DNA of 64,000 nt, taken from contig OX442319.1 in NCBI GenBank assembly GCA_949358305.1, positions 8,246,001 through 8,310,000 of the forward strand, in the 5' to 3' direction. Below the pieces are notes generated by a model. The model did no database searches, was not told the origin of the DNA, and saw only the letters and a list, made by a program, of their open reading frames with translations. This document shows positions 33,690 to 46,478 of this stretch, piece after piece. Each line of letters begins with the position of its first letter. Position 1 is the stretch's first letter. The DNA is from Strigamia acuminata (Eukaryota; Arthropoda; Chilopoda; Geophilomorpha; Linotaeniidae). The translations under genes and the position numbers were made by a program.

Positions 33690-36600
33690 TTATTCTGGTC
33701 TGTGTTCAATACACCAAGTAAAAGCATTCTCAAACATTTGCATCCACGGTGAACAGACCATCGACTTCTTCCAATCCTCTGGCATCCAAGGCCATTGCCA
33801 CGGAAAGATACTTCTTTCCGGATGCGGCATTACCGCTAAATGGCGGCCATCTACTGAACAAATTGCTGCAGTCCCATCTGTCAATTAAATTTGTTTAAAT
33901 TAAAGGATGATTGATCAAAATACTCGAGTTATGCACCAACCTGGACTTCCATTTGGATTGAAAGGGTAAAAGGTCGTTTCTTTTGCGTCGTCGTCCACAT
34001 ACACCATAGGTATGAGATGATTTCTAGCAACATGTTGCCCAATTTCCTCATTTTTGAACTCGAAACGACCTGATATCGGAACCACAAATATAAATACGAA
34101 GTGGTTTTGATTGAAAACAAAGGCTTACCTTCGCCATGTGCCACCCAAACACCCAATACAGCTCCAGCCATATTATTTAGCATAATAGACGGGCTTTCGG
34201 CAATTTTTACGGTCGAAAAGCGACATTCGAACCGTTCTGACGAATTCTGTTTCAGTAAAACGCCTTGTTTTGATTCTAAATTGCCTATAAACAAAAAAAA
34301 AATTATATTTGTCACTGTGATATTCTTTTTTTTTCTATTCCTTACTTTCATCAGGTGAAATCCAACCCAAAAGAGCCATCAGTTGGCACCCATTACACAC
34401 CCCTAAACTGAAAGTGTTAGTACGCGATTTAAAACTATCTAATTGAGCTTGGAAGTGAGCATTAAACATCATGGAAGCGGCCCAACCTAAAAATAATAAG
34501 TAATAGGTTGATTTTTATGTTTATTGGATTTTTTTATACAGGTACCTTTTGCTGAGCCTAAAGTATCTGCATAACTAAATCCACCTGGAAAAATAAGGCC
34601 TTGGAATCTATCTAGTGTCACTTGTTTTGATGTTATGTCAGTCATGGTGACATCCCACACTTGAAAGCCGACAGAAAAAAATGCTGCACTCATTTCCCGG
34701 TCCCCGTTCGTGCCCTCTTCGCGAATAACAGCAACGGTTGGCGGAGTTTCTGGAATTTCAATTCACTATGGTTAAAACTTTATACGTATTTTAATGCGCA
34801 CATCTTAAACATGAATTTAAAGATTGATTAATGGCCTTTATAAAGCATCACATGTAAATAAATACCCAAGAGGTTAAAAAATACATTTAAATTGAATTGT
34901 AATGTATTTTGAAATGCAATTGGTAGAGATGAGATTTTTGCGGACTTAAAACTGTGAAATTGCGGGTGGAAAGCGGCTTTAAAAATCGCCATTTTGCGGA
35001 CTTATTGCGGACCTATTGCGGGCTCATCCGGGAAGTTTTTGACCAAAATTTCAAGGTTTTATACAAAATTTGAAGTTTTTAAAGCCAATTTGAAGTTTTT
35101 AAAGAAAATTTGAAGTTTTTAAAGGAAATTTGAAGTTTATAAAGGAAATTTAAAGTTTTTAAAAGTAGTTTAAAGTTTTCAAACAAAATTTGAAATTTTC
35201 AAACGAAATTTGAAATTTTCAAACGAAATTTGAAATTTTCAAACGAAATTTGAAATTTTCAAACGAAATTTGAAATTTTCAAACAAAATTTGAAATATAT
35301 ATTATAAAATGCATTCTCGTGAAACCAATTGCCAATTGGTTTCACGAGAATGCATTTTATAATATATTTTTGCATGTTATTGAGTTGCAAATGATAGTGC
35401 ATTCTGTAAAATGTATTATGAAATGCATTATTTAATAATAATCAGGTTAATTATCAACCAATGCAGTTGTTCATCCATTGAAATGACATCACAATTTCAA
35501 GAAATTTACTTGGTGTGTATTGTTGAGTTAGGGATGACTTAAATTCCCACGGCCAATGAAACGGCGGTGATTTTCGGTCTTTCAACGAATCACTTTCTTG
35601 GCTAACACATTGGATATTAGTCTGAAGCAATTCTAGCTGGAAGCTTGTTTCTTCCCAATCATCACGTACTTTAGTCATTTCATCATGAACGCAAATTGTC
35701 TCATTAATTTTAATCAATATCTAAATAAAAAGTAAATTAGTTTTAAATATATGTAATTGTATATTTTTTACTTTGCTTTTCTGGTCATAATTCTTGAGAG
35801 AATATCCTATTTGTTTGCATGAAATACCACAGTCTTGAAATGCTACTGTCACTTCTTTGCTGAACTCTTCAGTTACTTCAAACACCCAAGAAACTTCTTC
35901 ATTAAATAATGAAGAAATGATAATCCCTGATAAAAAAAAAATGGAAATTATTAAATAAAAATATTTAAACACATTTTTGTGTAATTTACCATTGTCTACC
36001 ACATCTTTAGCCACTTGAATGCCCACTTCAACACCACAATTTCCAGCAAAACACATCTCCAAAATGCATGTAATTAGACCACCATCACTCACATCATGTC
36101 CACTTAATATTTTCTTTTCTACACAGTGAAAAAAAAAATTTAATATTAGTTGAAATACAAATTGATTTTCTATTTACCTTTTATAAGTTTTTGAGTTACA
36201 GCAAAAGCATCTCTTAATTTCACTGGATCATCCAAATCCGGAGCTTCGTCACCAACTTGTCCGAAAACTTGCGCAAGCGCCGTACCGCCAAGCCGAGCTT
36301 TTCCCGGAGTTATTTCAACCAGCATAACACAACCTTTGCCATCCGGGCATTTGAAATCAGGCGTAACTACATTCGCTATGTCCGTACAAACAGCATAGGC
36401 GGAAATAACCAAAGTGCCTAAAACATGAAATAAATGTAAATATTTAAATAAAATAATAAAAATACCGTAACGCCCCGTTTAAACGCCCGGGCATTTAATT
36501 TTTTTTTCAGCCGCTTCCCCGGCGCCAATTTGAAACCCGGCGCTAAATTGAACCCGGCGCATAACCGAAAATTCGCCGATTTTTCGCAAAAAATGGCGAT

Positions 36601-39600
36601 TTTTCGGCAAAAATGACCGATTTTATACAAAAAATCGGTGATTTTTGGGGAACCCGGCGCTTATTCGGGGCCGGCGCCAATTCAGTGAACTGCCGCTGAC
36701 TGCCCGGCGCTAAAACGGGGCCGGCGCTTTATTGAACCCTGGCGTTTAAACGGGGCGGTACGGTAATTCATTTTCATTTAACCTGGTGCTTTTACGGTTT
36801 CATTGCCAACTTTTGCCGCCATACTGAGCGAATCTTTGCCGCCATCCACGGCAATTCCCAGTTTCCGCATAACATCCGTCATTGCCGCGCAAGCAGAATA
36901 CAGCGCAGCTCCTTCGCCCGGCAGTTTGGCGGCCCACATCCAATTTGCACTGCACTTTACATCCTACAAATTAATTCAAAGCATTAAATAGAAATTTTGG
37001 TTAAATTTATAATTTCTTACTTGGAGACTCGTTATAGGAGCAAACACTAGATTAGTCACGGCTTCGGCTACAGACATGCGCGCGCCAACTTCGCAGTCCA
37101 CAAGACCTTTAATTGGTTGCTCGCCTAATGCAACAGCTCCTCCTATTGTATCAAAATACGAGAGAGCAACGACAGCAACGTCGGCCAGGGGTGTGTGCAA
37201 GGGACCAACACATTGCTGTTGCGCTACTAAACCGGTAACGCAACGATCAACTTTATTCGTGAGGAAGCGTTTACTGGCGACTGCAGGAAGACGGAGAACC
37301 CGTTGCAATGCTTCGCTGCATGCAATAGTTGCCGGCAATCGAAGAGGTTTTGGAATGTTTATCATTTTGTGGAAATGAAATTCCTAGATAAAAAATTAAT
37401 AAATTGCTGTCATTCAAATAACATTCAAATAACGTTACTTTTTGTGGCATTTTTCCTAAAACTAATTCCAAGTCCAAGTCGACGGGCTTTTTTTGAGTTT
37501 TCTCATTTGAGTCTATTAAAGTGATCTGAAATAAATTAAATATTAGAAAAAGAAAAATAATGAATTAAATTTAAAATAAAAATTTCAACCTTTTGGTCGT
37601 CGGTAACATTTCCGACAAACGAAACGGGACATCGTTCCCGAACACAAATTTCACTCAACGTGTTTTTATCGCATTTATTAACGAGTACAGCATTACTTTC
37701 TTGATACTCTGCTCCCCATAACTCTAAAATGCTTATTGTTGGATCTCCAAATTGGAATGCATTTGAGTAGATGACGGCGCCTTTTGGATCCACAATTTCT
37801 TTCAATACATTACCTAGAGAAAAGTAATGAATTTATAATTTTTTGGGGGTTTTGAAGATCAATTACCATTTCCACCGGCTCCCTGATCATGAATACTACA
37901 AATTGGGTTACCATTTCCCATTTCGGCACACGCACGAATCACCCGATTGAGTTTTTGTTCCATTTCGGCATCGCCTCTTTGCACCGCGCCGAAATCTAAT
38001 TCTTCTGCATTGTCTCCTTGTACTTGAACTGACGACGCGGCTCCTCCGCCAACACCAATCCGATAAACCGGTCCACCAATTTTCACAACTTCCATTCCTA
38101 AAACAAATTGTTAATTTAATTTAATTGTTGAATTAATAAATAGAGCATTACCTTTAATTGGGTCTAATTTTTTGGTTTGTTTATCATCAATCGATCCAAT
38201 TCCAGCACTAAACATGATTGGTTTAACCCATTCACGCCGTTCATTATTACTTAAAATCATTCCACAAGATCGAGAAAAGCCTGCGACAACGGGTTCGCCG
38301 AATTTGTTTCCGTAATCCGAAGCGCCATTGCTCGCTTCGACGACAACTTGGCGCGGATGAGCAAAATTTGATGGGTATTCACTTTTGTTTTCCCAAGGAA
38401 GTTCGTAGCCTTAGGAATAAATTTTAAATCAGAATTATGCCTAAGAATTTATGTCTAAAAGTTATCTACCCGGTAAATGTAAATTTCCGAAACAATAACC
38501 CGCAATTCCGGCTATAACGTGAGCACCTCTACCGGCTGCTTGAACATCTCGTATTCGGCCACCGGTCCCTGTAGCTGCTCCGCTGAATGGTGAAACAGCT
38601 GAAAATAATTCCAATTATTAATCATCAAAGTCTTTAACATCCATATCTCGAAATCCGTCGCGCGGGTTTTGATGAAACTTAGTTTCGGGGTTTCTAACAT
38701 GGTTTCCTGACAATTTCCAAACTTTTAGACACCTAGCTCTTGTGGTTTTTGAAATTAAAAATTAAATTTAGTATTTGTATATCTTAAAATCAAAGATATT
38801 GCAACTTAGAGAGATAGAACGTATATTAATATAGTCATGCAAGCTGTAACTAAAGCTGCGGCTTTATTCGCGAATGTATTTGCTGTATTGGCTGTAACTC
38901 AAGTTAAAATAAAACAACCACTGACAAATGCAGGATTGTTAAATAAAAATTCAGTCTTATAATACCAAATAATTAGTTAAAAATGAAAATTTTGGTTTGA
39001 TATTGACCGGTTGGGAAGTTGTGTGTTTCTGCAGTGAATATGACATGGCGCAACATTTGGTCTTTAATGAAACTGCTGCATTTGTTTGGCTCCAATGGTA
39101 TTAAAACTGGAATGTTACACCCTTCAATCGCACTGCAAATTAAATACAGGAAAAAATATATAAAATAAAATTATTTTCAAGTTTTTTTAAAATGTTACCT
39201 GCTGTTATCACAGAATTTTATCACATTGTTTTGATTACTGTACTGCTGTGTTTGAATAACCATATCCAGAAGTGAATGTGGTTGCTCTTCTCCGTCAATA
39301 AACATTTTTCCTTTGAAAAACCAATGACGACTGTGTTCGCTGGAAGAATAAATTAATAAACATATTTTTACTTTATACTATTAATATAATATCGAGGAAT
39401 TAATTTACCTATTTGACTGAGCCAGATCGAAACATTCAACCGATGTTGGATTTCGCTTAATTTTAGTACAGAATAAATCCGTGTAGTAATCAATATCCCA
39501 ATCATCCAAAGCTAACCCTAAGTCCGCATTAACATCCTGTAGGGCTCTTTTTCCTTTTTTAACCACGTCCACTTCGTACCAAGACTGTGTAGCGACTGAT

Positions 39601-40271
39601 TGATGGAATTTCTCAAGCGGACTGAAATATCGGCAATGCGTCATTTTGTCGTGCAGACAATTTGAAAACTATTTTTAAAATGTAAGTATTAAATATTAGT
39701 TAGTAAATTAGCTAAATTTCAATTAAATGCACCAATTCCTGGAGATTTGGTGTTAATGTTTGTCCAGTTTCCAAAGTGATGCAGTATCTAATGGACTTTT
39801 CGATGCGGTCCACGTCAGTCATTCCCACCGAGTGGCAGATTGATACAGCATTGGTTGAGAAAGCAGTTGTAAAGTTTAATCTACGTCATTTAAAATTAGC
39901 AAATATATTTATATTTTGACTTTTTCATGTTTAGATTGTTTACCTAGGACCGATTTCAATAATTTCATCATTTAATGCTTCAAAATGGGATGTTTTCTGA
40001 ATAGATTTCTCGTTGAACGGTTCTCCTAAAATCCATGAAAGCTTCGATAGATCTTCGATACATTTCTGTTAATTTTAATTAAAGAAACAAAAATTATTTT
40101 AATTTATTTTAAAATTGGAAATCATATACTCACGTTTGAGGAAATGTAGAAACAAAATTCAACATCTACATTTTTAATTATTATATTTTCTGACGCCTTC
40201 TGCAGCTTGTTTTCTATGGAATTGGTTTGGTTTTTTGACAAAGCTGGCCAATAATATAACATAAGCATCAT
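33690..40271 (-). CDS. Pfas: Phosphoribosylformylglycinamidine synthase (FGAM synthase)
   Basis: It catalyses the ATP- and glutamine-dependent conversion of FGAR to FGAM, the fourth step of de novo purine synthesis, in the cytosol. I joined 22 exons: 40134-40271, 39944-40065, 39733-39880, 39409-39668, 39199-39339, 39008-39132, 38470-38598, 38152-38409, 37867-38097, 37590-37813, 37439-37525, 37021-37383, 36783-36963, 36178-36417, 35990-36118, 35772-35926, 35510-35720, 34546-34749, 34346-34486, 34129-34284, 33941-34069, 33690-33877. The sum is 3960 nt (1319 aa), close to animal enzymes (about 1340). Diagnostic motifs are SEHSRHWFF, AETHNFP, GGRIRDVQ, and in the C-terminal glutaminase domain GVCNGCQ (nucleophile Cys about 1146) and MPHPERS. 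In the AETHNFPTG loop the usual Gly reads Ala with my splice choice (FPTAVSPF). A minus-strand AATAAA lies at 33620-33625. Confidence 0.96.
35040..35300. repeat. 20-bp minisatellite in Pfas intron 17
   Basis: Units change gradually along the array from aaatttgaagtttttaaagg to aaatttgaaattttcaaacg, each about 20 bp. The last five units are nearly identical. Confidence 0.92.
35301..35365. repeat. Palindrome next to the Pfas intron array
   Basis: aaatgcattctcgtgaaacc is followed, after a short aattgccaatt centre, by its reverse complement ggtttcacgagaatgcattt; the complementarity extends outward through tatattataaa. The arms are about 30 bases and could form a cruciform or RNA hairpin. Confidence 0.85.
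36465..36763. mobile_element. 299-bp MITE, ccgta family, in Pfas intron 13
   Basis: The termini ccgtaacgccccgtttaaac and (reverse) ccgtaccgccccgtttaaac differ at one position, with TA on both flanks. The interior is GC-rich with repeated ccggcgc words. Its ccgta start and TA flanks match the nested element at 26174-26270. Confidence 0.87.
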
Positions 40272-40964
40272 GTGTGCTGGAAAATCACTACCTGCAAGCG
40301 GGGAAAAGTTTGAAACATGATTTGTATCAAATAATCCAAGTTTAAATATCTGTTGTTATATTCAGTGCTATTTTTTACACATTTAATACACATTTAATTT
40401 CTTACTAATAGTTTGTTTCTTGATTGATTGACCGCGCAGCTGAGTGTTGGTCTGATTATTGACCAATTTTTCCTGGATACGAAAAAATTTGAAACTTTTT
40501 TAAAAAGAAAATATTAAAACCAACCATCATAGTAAATTTTGAACACTTAAAAGAAGAAAGAATAAATAAACAACCACAAATTGTATGTTGATTTCCGAAT
40601 TTGAACGAATGATTGTTTGCTCTAGTTGAACCTTGGACAAGCCTCGGTCTGCGATTCATCAGCACACGCTAAATTACTGTAAACCAAGATATCCAGGGTC
40701 AACCTTGACCATCCTGACCACTGAGGTCGACCCTCACATTTTAGTGACTAATGAAAAATTAATTCTACTGTTCTTTTCTTAAACGAAAACAAATTATCTT
40801 TTTATTATCGTTTTAATATCTCCGTAGTAAATAAATAGTATGGGAAACTGTTAGTGTCAAAATTGAAACGGTTTTGTATGCAATGCCAAAACTCCAAAAC
40901 CCTCGCCAAAACCACATTAACATCCACGCCCCACTGTGGAAATTCTAAAATTTTTGGTTTTTTC
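40272..40964. other. Pfas 5' region
   Basis: An AG acceptor lies just upstream of the Pfas ATG (ttttccag|cacac on the minus strand), so a 5' UTR exon probably lies in this interval; I could not place it. No other gene is visible. Confidence 0.45.
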
Positions 40965-41315
40965 ATTTTTTTTTGAGAATTTTTGATTAAATTTTGTCGA
41001 AATTTGTGATTTTTTGAAGAAATTTTATCGAAATTTGAGAATTTTTGATTAAATTTTGTCGAAATTTGAGAATTTTTGATTAAATTTTGACAAAATTTGA
41101 TTAAATTCTGACAAAATTTGAGAATTTTTGATTAAATTTTGACAACATTTGAGAATTTTTGATTAAATTTTGACAAAATTTGAGAATTTTTAATTAAATT
41201 TTGACAAAATTTGAGAATTTTTAATTAAATTTTGACAAAATTTGAGAATTTTTGATTAAATTTTGACAACATTTGAGAATTTTTGATTAAATTTTGACAA
41301 AATGAGAATTTTTGA
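40965..41315. repeat. 29-bp tandem array upstream of the DDX23 fragments
   Basis: About eleven units of aatttgagaatttttgatta plus aattttgac, with variants cgaaattt and acaacattt. Confidence 0.9.
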
Positions 41316-41480
41316 TCAAATTTAAATTTTTCACGCCAAAACTTTATTTTAATGATGTAAATTCACATTTTAATTTGTATTTTTCCGTTTTTCAATTATT
41401 TATTGCTAATATACACAGTAATAATTTGATTTTTTTATCGGTGGAAATTTACATTTTAACCTGTATTTTTACGTTTTACA

Positions 41481-42070
41481 GGCGCAGAAAAAAGATCAGT
41501 CTAAATTTTACGGCGATTTGCTCGAAAAACGACGAACTGCTGCCGACAAAGAACAAGAATTGCCACAAATTCTAAATTTATCTTTTATACAAAATTCTTT
41601 AACAACATATTTATGTCGCAAATATGAATCGACATTGGTTGGAGAAAAACCACCCGGAAATGACGGACGATTGGCGTATCTTCCGCGAGGACTACAACAT
41701 CTCCATCAAGGGAGGACACGTGCCCAATCCCATTCGTACATGGGAGGAGGCGCTCGTGGAAAAACATTGGCTTTTCTTATCCCATTGCTCATCTGGATTC
41801 AATCTTTGCCGAAAATCACCTTGAGCCATGGTAGCCGGAGAAAGGAATTACAGTAGGTCGAGATCGAAGTCTCCAGTTGCAAAAGAAAAAGACGAGAAAA
41901 TCGATAAGTCGAAGACTCGAGAGGACAAGAAGGAAGACAGAAGCAGAGATGAGAAAAGGGACTGGGATAAAACGAAAGAGCGAGAAAAAAGACACAGGTA
42001 GATGACTTTCCGGGGCAAAATACGATTTTTTTTTAAATATTCGTTTTGAAATTTCAGGTCGGTCAAATAA
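41481..42070 (+). pseudogene. DDX23: Scrambled fragments of DDX23 (PRP28-type spliceosomal helicase)
   Basis: Three short pieces of the middle of DDX23 lie in order but in different frames. These are KKDQSKFYGDLLEKRRTAAD (from 41487), then MTDDWRIFREDYNISIKGGH with PNPIRTWEE (about 41660-41755), then GKTLAFLIPLLIWIQSLPKI (41758-41817) after loss of the Q motif and most of the P-loop. Directly downstream comes an RS-rich N-terminus that starts MVAGERNYSRSRSKSP at 41828 and has a small intron (about 41999-42057) leading to a stop. So a middle section precedes a first exon, as if two partial tandem copies had collapsed. The retained intron and DNA-level order argue against a processed copy. No functional helicase can be made from it. 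Confidence 0.75.
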
Positions 42071-42426
42071 TATTGGAATGTGTATTCTGAACAGAAAAAG
42101 CGCGAGCCCCAATAGCCAATTGTATCTCGCCCAGAATATTTCATTAATTTCCAAACTAATTTTACCTTTTTTTCAAAAATATTCTATAAGGTCTGTTGGT
42201 TTACCTGATCAAAACGAATCCTGGTGATCAAGATTGCTTGTCGAAAATTCAGTTCAATACATAATTATGTAAAGAGGTTTTAACGTACAATTGCGACCAA
42301 GCAGTTCAAGAAAGCCAAAAAGCCAGCTGAACTAAAATTCTAGTTTTTTTTCTGTTTATTATTATTTTAGTATTACATTTTATTTTAAAATTAAAACAAA
42401 ATTAAACGAAGGACACACACTTAAAT

Positions 42427-43896
42427 CTAAATGATCTCGAACTTCATATTATCCCAAGCTTCGGCCTCTTTAAACCAATCAGCAGACGCATACTTTTCCT
42501 TAAATTTAGCAATTGTTTCCGCACACGGACTATAAACCATTTTAACATAGTCCTGTAACTATTCCACGGTAATTCCCATTTATTTTTATGTCCATAAGCC
42601 CCATGTTCATATTCATCATATTCATATTCATTAAATCTTCGTCTATTTTTCTCAAAAACATCATCCATCCATTTACAAATCATCAATTCACATTTAAATT
42701 TTATCACCTTCGTCTGCGACGATAAGGAAAACCAATTGACAAACTCATTGACCAACTCCCACTTGTCTTCACGTAACATATCGGCACAAATACGCAACGT
42801 TCGGTCGTCTAATCTGAATTTTTCCCGCTTACATCCATCAACTTTATCACTCGCAAACTCAATAAAACACCAATCCAAAGTCACTTCTAACATTTCCCAA
42901 GAATTTTCCCCAATTAAATAACAAATTAAATCGACGAAATCGACCGGAATCGTGCCTTCAAAAATACTTTTTCTTTAACTTACTAATTTCCTCAAAATCA
43001 TCCCCAAAACACCACTCTAAAAACTTATCTAGTTGCGTGAAATCTGCATTTTTAATAGGTTTTTAAACAAATTAGCCGGTAAATTTCCCTGCTTGAATCT
43101 ATTGACGTTATCAATTGCTAATTGGCGCTTGAAGCGAGATATTTCATCTTCCGGTTTCAAACACCGTTTCACGAATTCGTGCACCTCGTTTGCACCTCGT
43201 CCCATTCTTTCTTCATTATGAAATGATTACAAACATTCGTTTCCTGTTCCTTCGCAAAAATTTGCATAAAATCGCCAACATCCTTCTCGCACAAAACAGT
43301 ACGTTTAACAAAAACATGAAACAAATACCATTGCTTCGCTATTAATAACTCGCTACATTGGTACAGACCGTACTTCGAATGAATAAATTCTTTCTTCTGC
43401 AGAGCATTCGCAGAATTCAGCATCAACACAACTAAATCTATAAATTTGCTAGAAAATAGTTCAGTTAATATATCAAAGAAATATTTAAAACTAGCAAAAA
43501 CATTTTGCGATTAGGAGCACTTCTCCACAATTCCGTAAAAACAATTCCGCGTATAATCCCCCAAACTCATCGCATCGTGGGCAAAAAGTAGTCACGCCAT
43601 CGCCAACTGAATAAAAGTCTCTGCAATATTCGATCAGAATCTTTTTTTTCGAACTTGAACCAATATTTCACATTCACATTTCCACATTTTTAAAAAAAAC
43701 TTTAAGTCCACACGCATGCGCAACAGTGGTTTGATTTTGCGTGCGTGTGCGTGACACAACAAAAGCACTTGCTGTGCAACAAATTTAAACAATGAATTTA
43801 AAATGTCTTTACCAGATCTTCTTCATTTGTGGGTGATTTTTCCATTGAAATATTAGCCTCGGGCATGTTGGAAGCAGGCAGCATGGACGACGCCAT
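42427..43896 (-). pseudogene. Frameshifted gene for a ~48-residue helical-repeat protein
   Basis: A first exon (43813-43896) encodes MASSMLPASNMPEANISMEK plus eight residues and ends at a phase-0 donor. The remaining coding sequence (about 43640 down to a TAG at 42427-42429) is readable almost throughout but only by changing frame at least five times. It shows four successive units of about 45-50 residues with the pattern W..(V/L)..F(V/L).WCF......I..(F/C)K, for example EFVKRCLKPEDEISRFK and KFLEWCFGDDFEEISKLK. One break is an 11-bp tandem duplication (gaggtgcaaac) near 43190. The family is unnamed to me; I associate it from memory with a large darkling-beetle family. Sequencing error is unlikely since neighbouring genes are intact. 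Confidence 0.65.
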
Positions 43897-46478
43897 TGAG
43901 ATGCCGTAATTGGCGCACGGAATTGTGGGAAAAAATCGGTGGTAGGCGTCATGATCCCCTAATCTGTGGTCATGATCGGTGATGGGCTGCGGATCGGTGA
44001 TGAGGCGGTAACTATTTAAATTTGCGATCGGCAAAGAGAAAAGTATGAGTGGATGGTCATTTGTTTTGTGTTTCGTGGTAAATTTGTTGTTTGTTTTGGT
44101 TGCAGACATGTGCGGAGGAGTCGAAGTCGGATTCACGAGTGGGATTTTGATAGGAAAAAAGATAAAGAGACGTATGTGTTCAGTTTTGGGTTGTAATTGG
44201 CTCTGCCTGCCGGATGTGTTTTTTGGTCAATATTCAATGGAAATGAGAATTTTTATGGAAAAATTAAATTTTTCATACGAATATTTGGATTTTTATGTGA
44301 AAATTGAATTTTTCATACGAATACTTGGATTTTTTCTTGCTGAAAATTACTAATTTTGTGTATGATTGAATTTTTCTTGACAAAAATTCGAAATTTATTG
44401 CGTAAGTGAATTTCTCTAGCTGATTTTTTAAGGTACACAAATATAAAGTAAATATAAGTATATAAAGTAAATATATAAATATAAAGTTAAAACTCCCCCT
44501 TGATGCTTCACTGCAACGAATTGTTGTACGGTTTAGAATTTTGCTCGCAAAGTGGTTCTATTCGCCACCAGAGTACGATGTGCGATGTGTTTAACTGGGT
44601 CTAGGCTAAATTGACGTCATGTCAGTTACTCGTGAAACCCGGTGAAACCGAGTGGAAGTCGGAATCAGTTTTGTCGTTGACTCGTTGGTGCCTTTCGGGT
44701 TCAAGCTATTTACCGTTGGTCCACTTAAATTCTCGCGGAAGTGTTAACTCTCCGAAATGTAGGTCGTTTTATCAACCGAATTTATTCCTGTCATGTATGA
44801 CTGCTGTTGGTCTTGTTTCGTAGTTTTGTCCGATAAAATCGTATGATTTTTGGCCGCCATTTTGTTGAAAAATCCGCTTTGTCATGGAGAAGAAATCTTT
44901 CGAGCAATTTTTTATTTTTATTTGGATAATTAATCTATTTCATGTTAAATATCTAAATAATTTAATAAGGATGATACGATTGGATCCGTTGTGATAATTC
45001 TAAAGTCATTGTGTGCCGCCAATTTGTTCTTTCATTTTTGAAGAAATTGCTGGTAATATTGGTGCCGTAAGACTGCATTCTGATATGGGTGCAGCATTTA
45101 CCAAGGGCAATATTGTGCTGTTAATATTGGTGCTGTAAGACTGCATTCTGATACGAGTGTAGCATGTAGCAATTATGCATTTTGAATCAAGAAATAATAT
45201 TTATTTCTCTTGTGGTTAATGGATTGATTAGAGTGTTTCCTTTCCCCACTTTTAAACAATTATTTATTACAGAAAATGTTCAAACTTTTTCCTATATAAA
45301 CAGTTGGAAAGATGAGAACATTTTTTTTTATTATAAATGTGGAGCAGCCGTACAAATCACTTCCCATGTCGCACTTGCTAATTAGGAGCAGAAATTTGAT
45401 TAGGCTTACAAGTTAGATCTATTCATCACTTTTAATCGAGCAGTGTCAACACCGCCAAATGAAAGTGAGTGACCCCTCTCACCAAGAGATTTTTTTAGTA
45501 TGGGCTTGACCGGGACAATTTTACTGGTCACAATTGGTTCATTCTCTTGCGTTGCTATGGGCAAGCACTAGTAATCCTTCATCGCTGCTTCTTTGCTCCG
45601 CTGCACGAGATTTGAAGGTTTAGAAGATATTGTGTGAGTTCGGACGACTTTAGAGTTGTAGCACCCTGGTTACAGACACTGGAATGACCCTTTCTATTCA
45701 GTCCTGACAAAGTTGAAGGAAATTCCTGTTGAGTTGCTCGAAATTCCTGTTGAGTTGCTCGATGATGGAACGTTTATTGATTTTTTGATTTTCTTGAATT
45801 GGATCTTTCTACATTAAATAGTTAGTGGGATAATTGGTCGAGGGTTCTTTATTTCCTTCTATTAAAATGAAAAAGGAAGAAATTATGTCTAAAATACTCT
45901 TAAAACTACATTAATATTAGTATAAAAAAAATTGCCATATGAAATTTTCATAAATAAACAAAGTTAAACACAGAAGCTAATACTTGCACTAAAAAGAATG
46001 CACAAATTATTCCAGTTTAAAAAGAAACGCTGCGGATATTTATTGAAACTGAATGAATACACACTAGAATTAAAAGTGAACAAGAGGGGTCACGGACTCT
46101 CCGTAGCACTAATTCATTCAGCTGGTTGATCTTCACTAATGTGGGAAGTAGGTGATAAATTTTTCAACAAATAATAAGCAATTTATAATAATTAACATAA
46201 ACAAAAAAAAAAACATTGCCTTTGTATGAACAAACTATGCAGTTAAACATTTGTTAGCAATAGAAATGAATATAAATTACATCTACAGTATAAAAAGCAA
46301 AAAAAAAGTAATTAATTTTCAAGCAGTTTGAAAAACCATCCACATGTATAACATGTACAAAATTATTGTTCTTACACAATCGCTCTCAAGACCACAGGGA
46401 TTTGAAGCGACTCGTTGGGACGTGCTGCAATGCACGGCTAGCAAGTTATTACGACAACGCTGCCCATGTGGTTTCCGA
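43897..46478. other. Gene-poor interval
   Basis: At 44488-44515 lies aactcccccttgatgcttca, nearly identical to a stretch at 3136-3160 before the retropepsin ORF. At about 45050-45170 a ~72-bp segment containing gtaagactgcattctgatac occurs twice in tandem. Short frames (for example 44611-44823) lack splice or promoter support. The rest is AT-rich DNA without recognisable genes. Confidence 0.5.

Noticed and set aside
44045-44353. Plus-strand ORF starting MSGWSFVLCFVV
   Set aside because: It lies over the upstream region of the repeat-protein pseudogene, would need a 30-base intron to look sensible, and has no promoter support.
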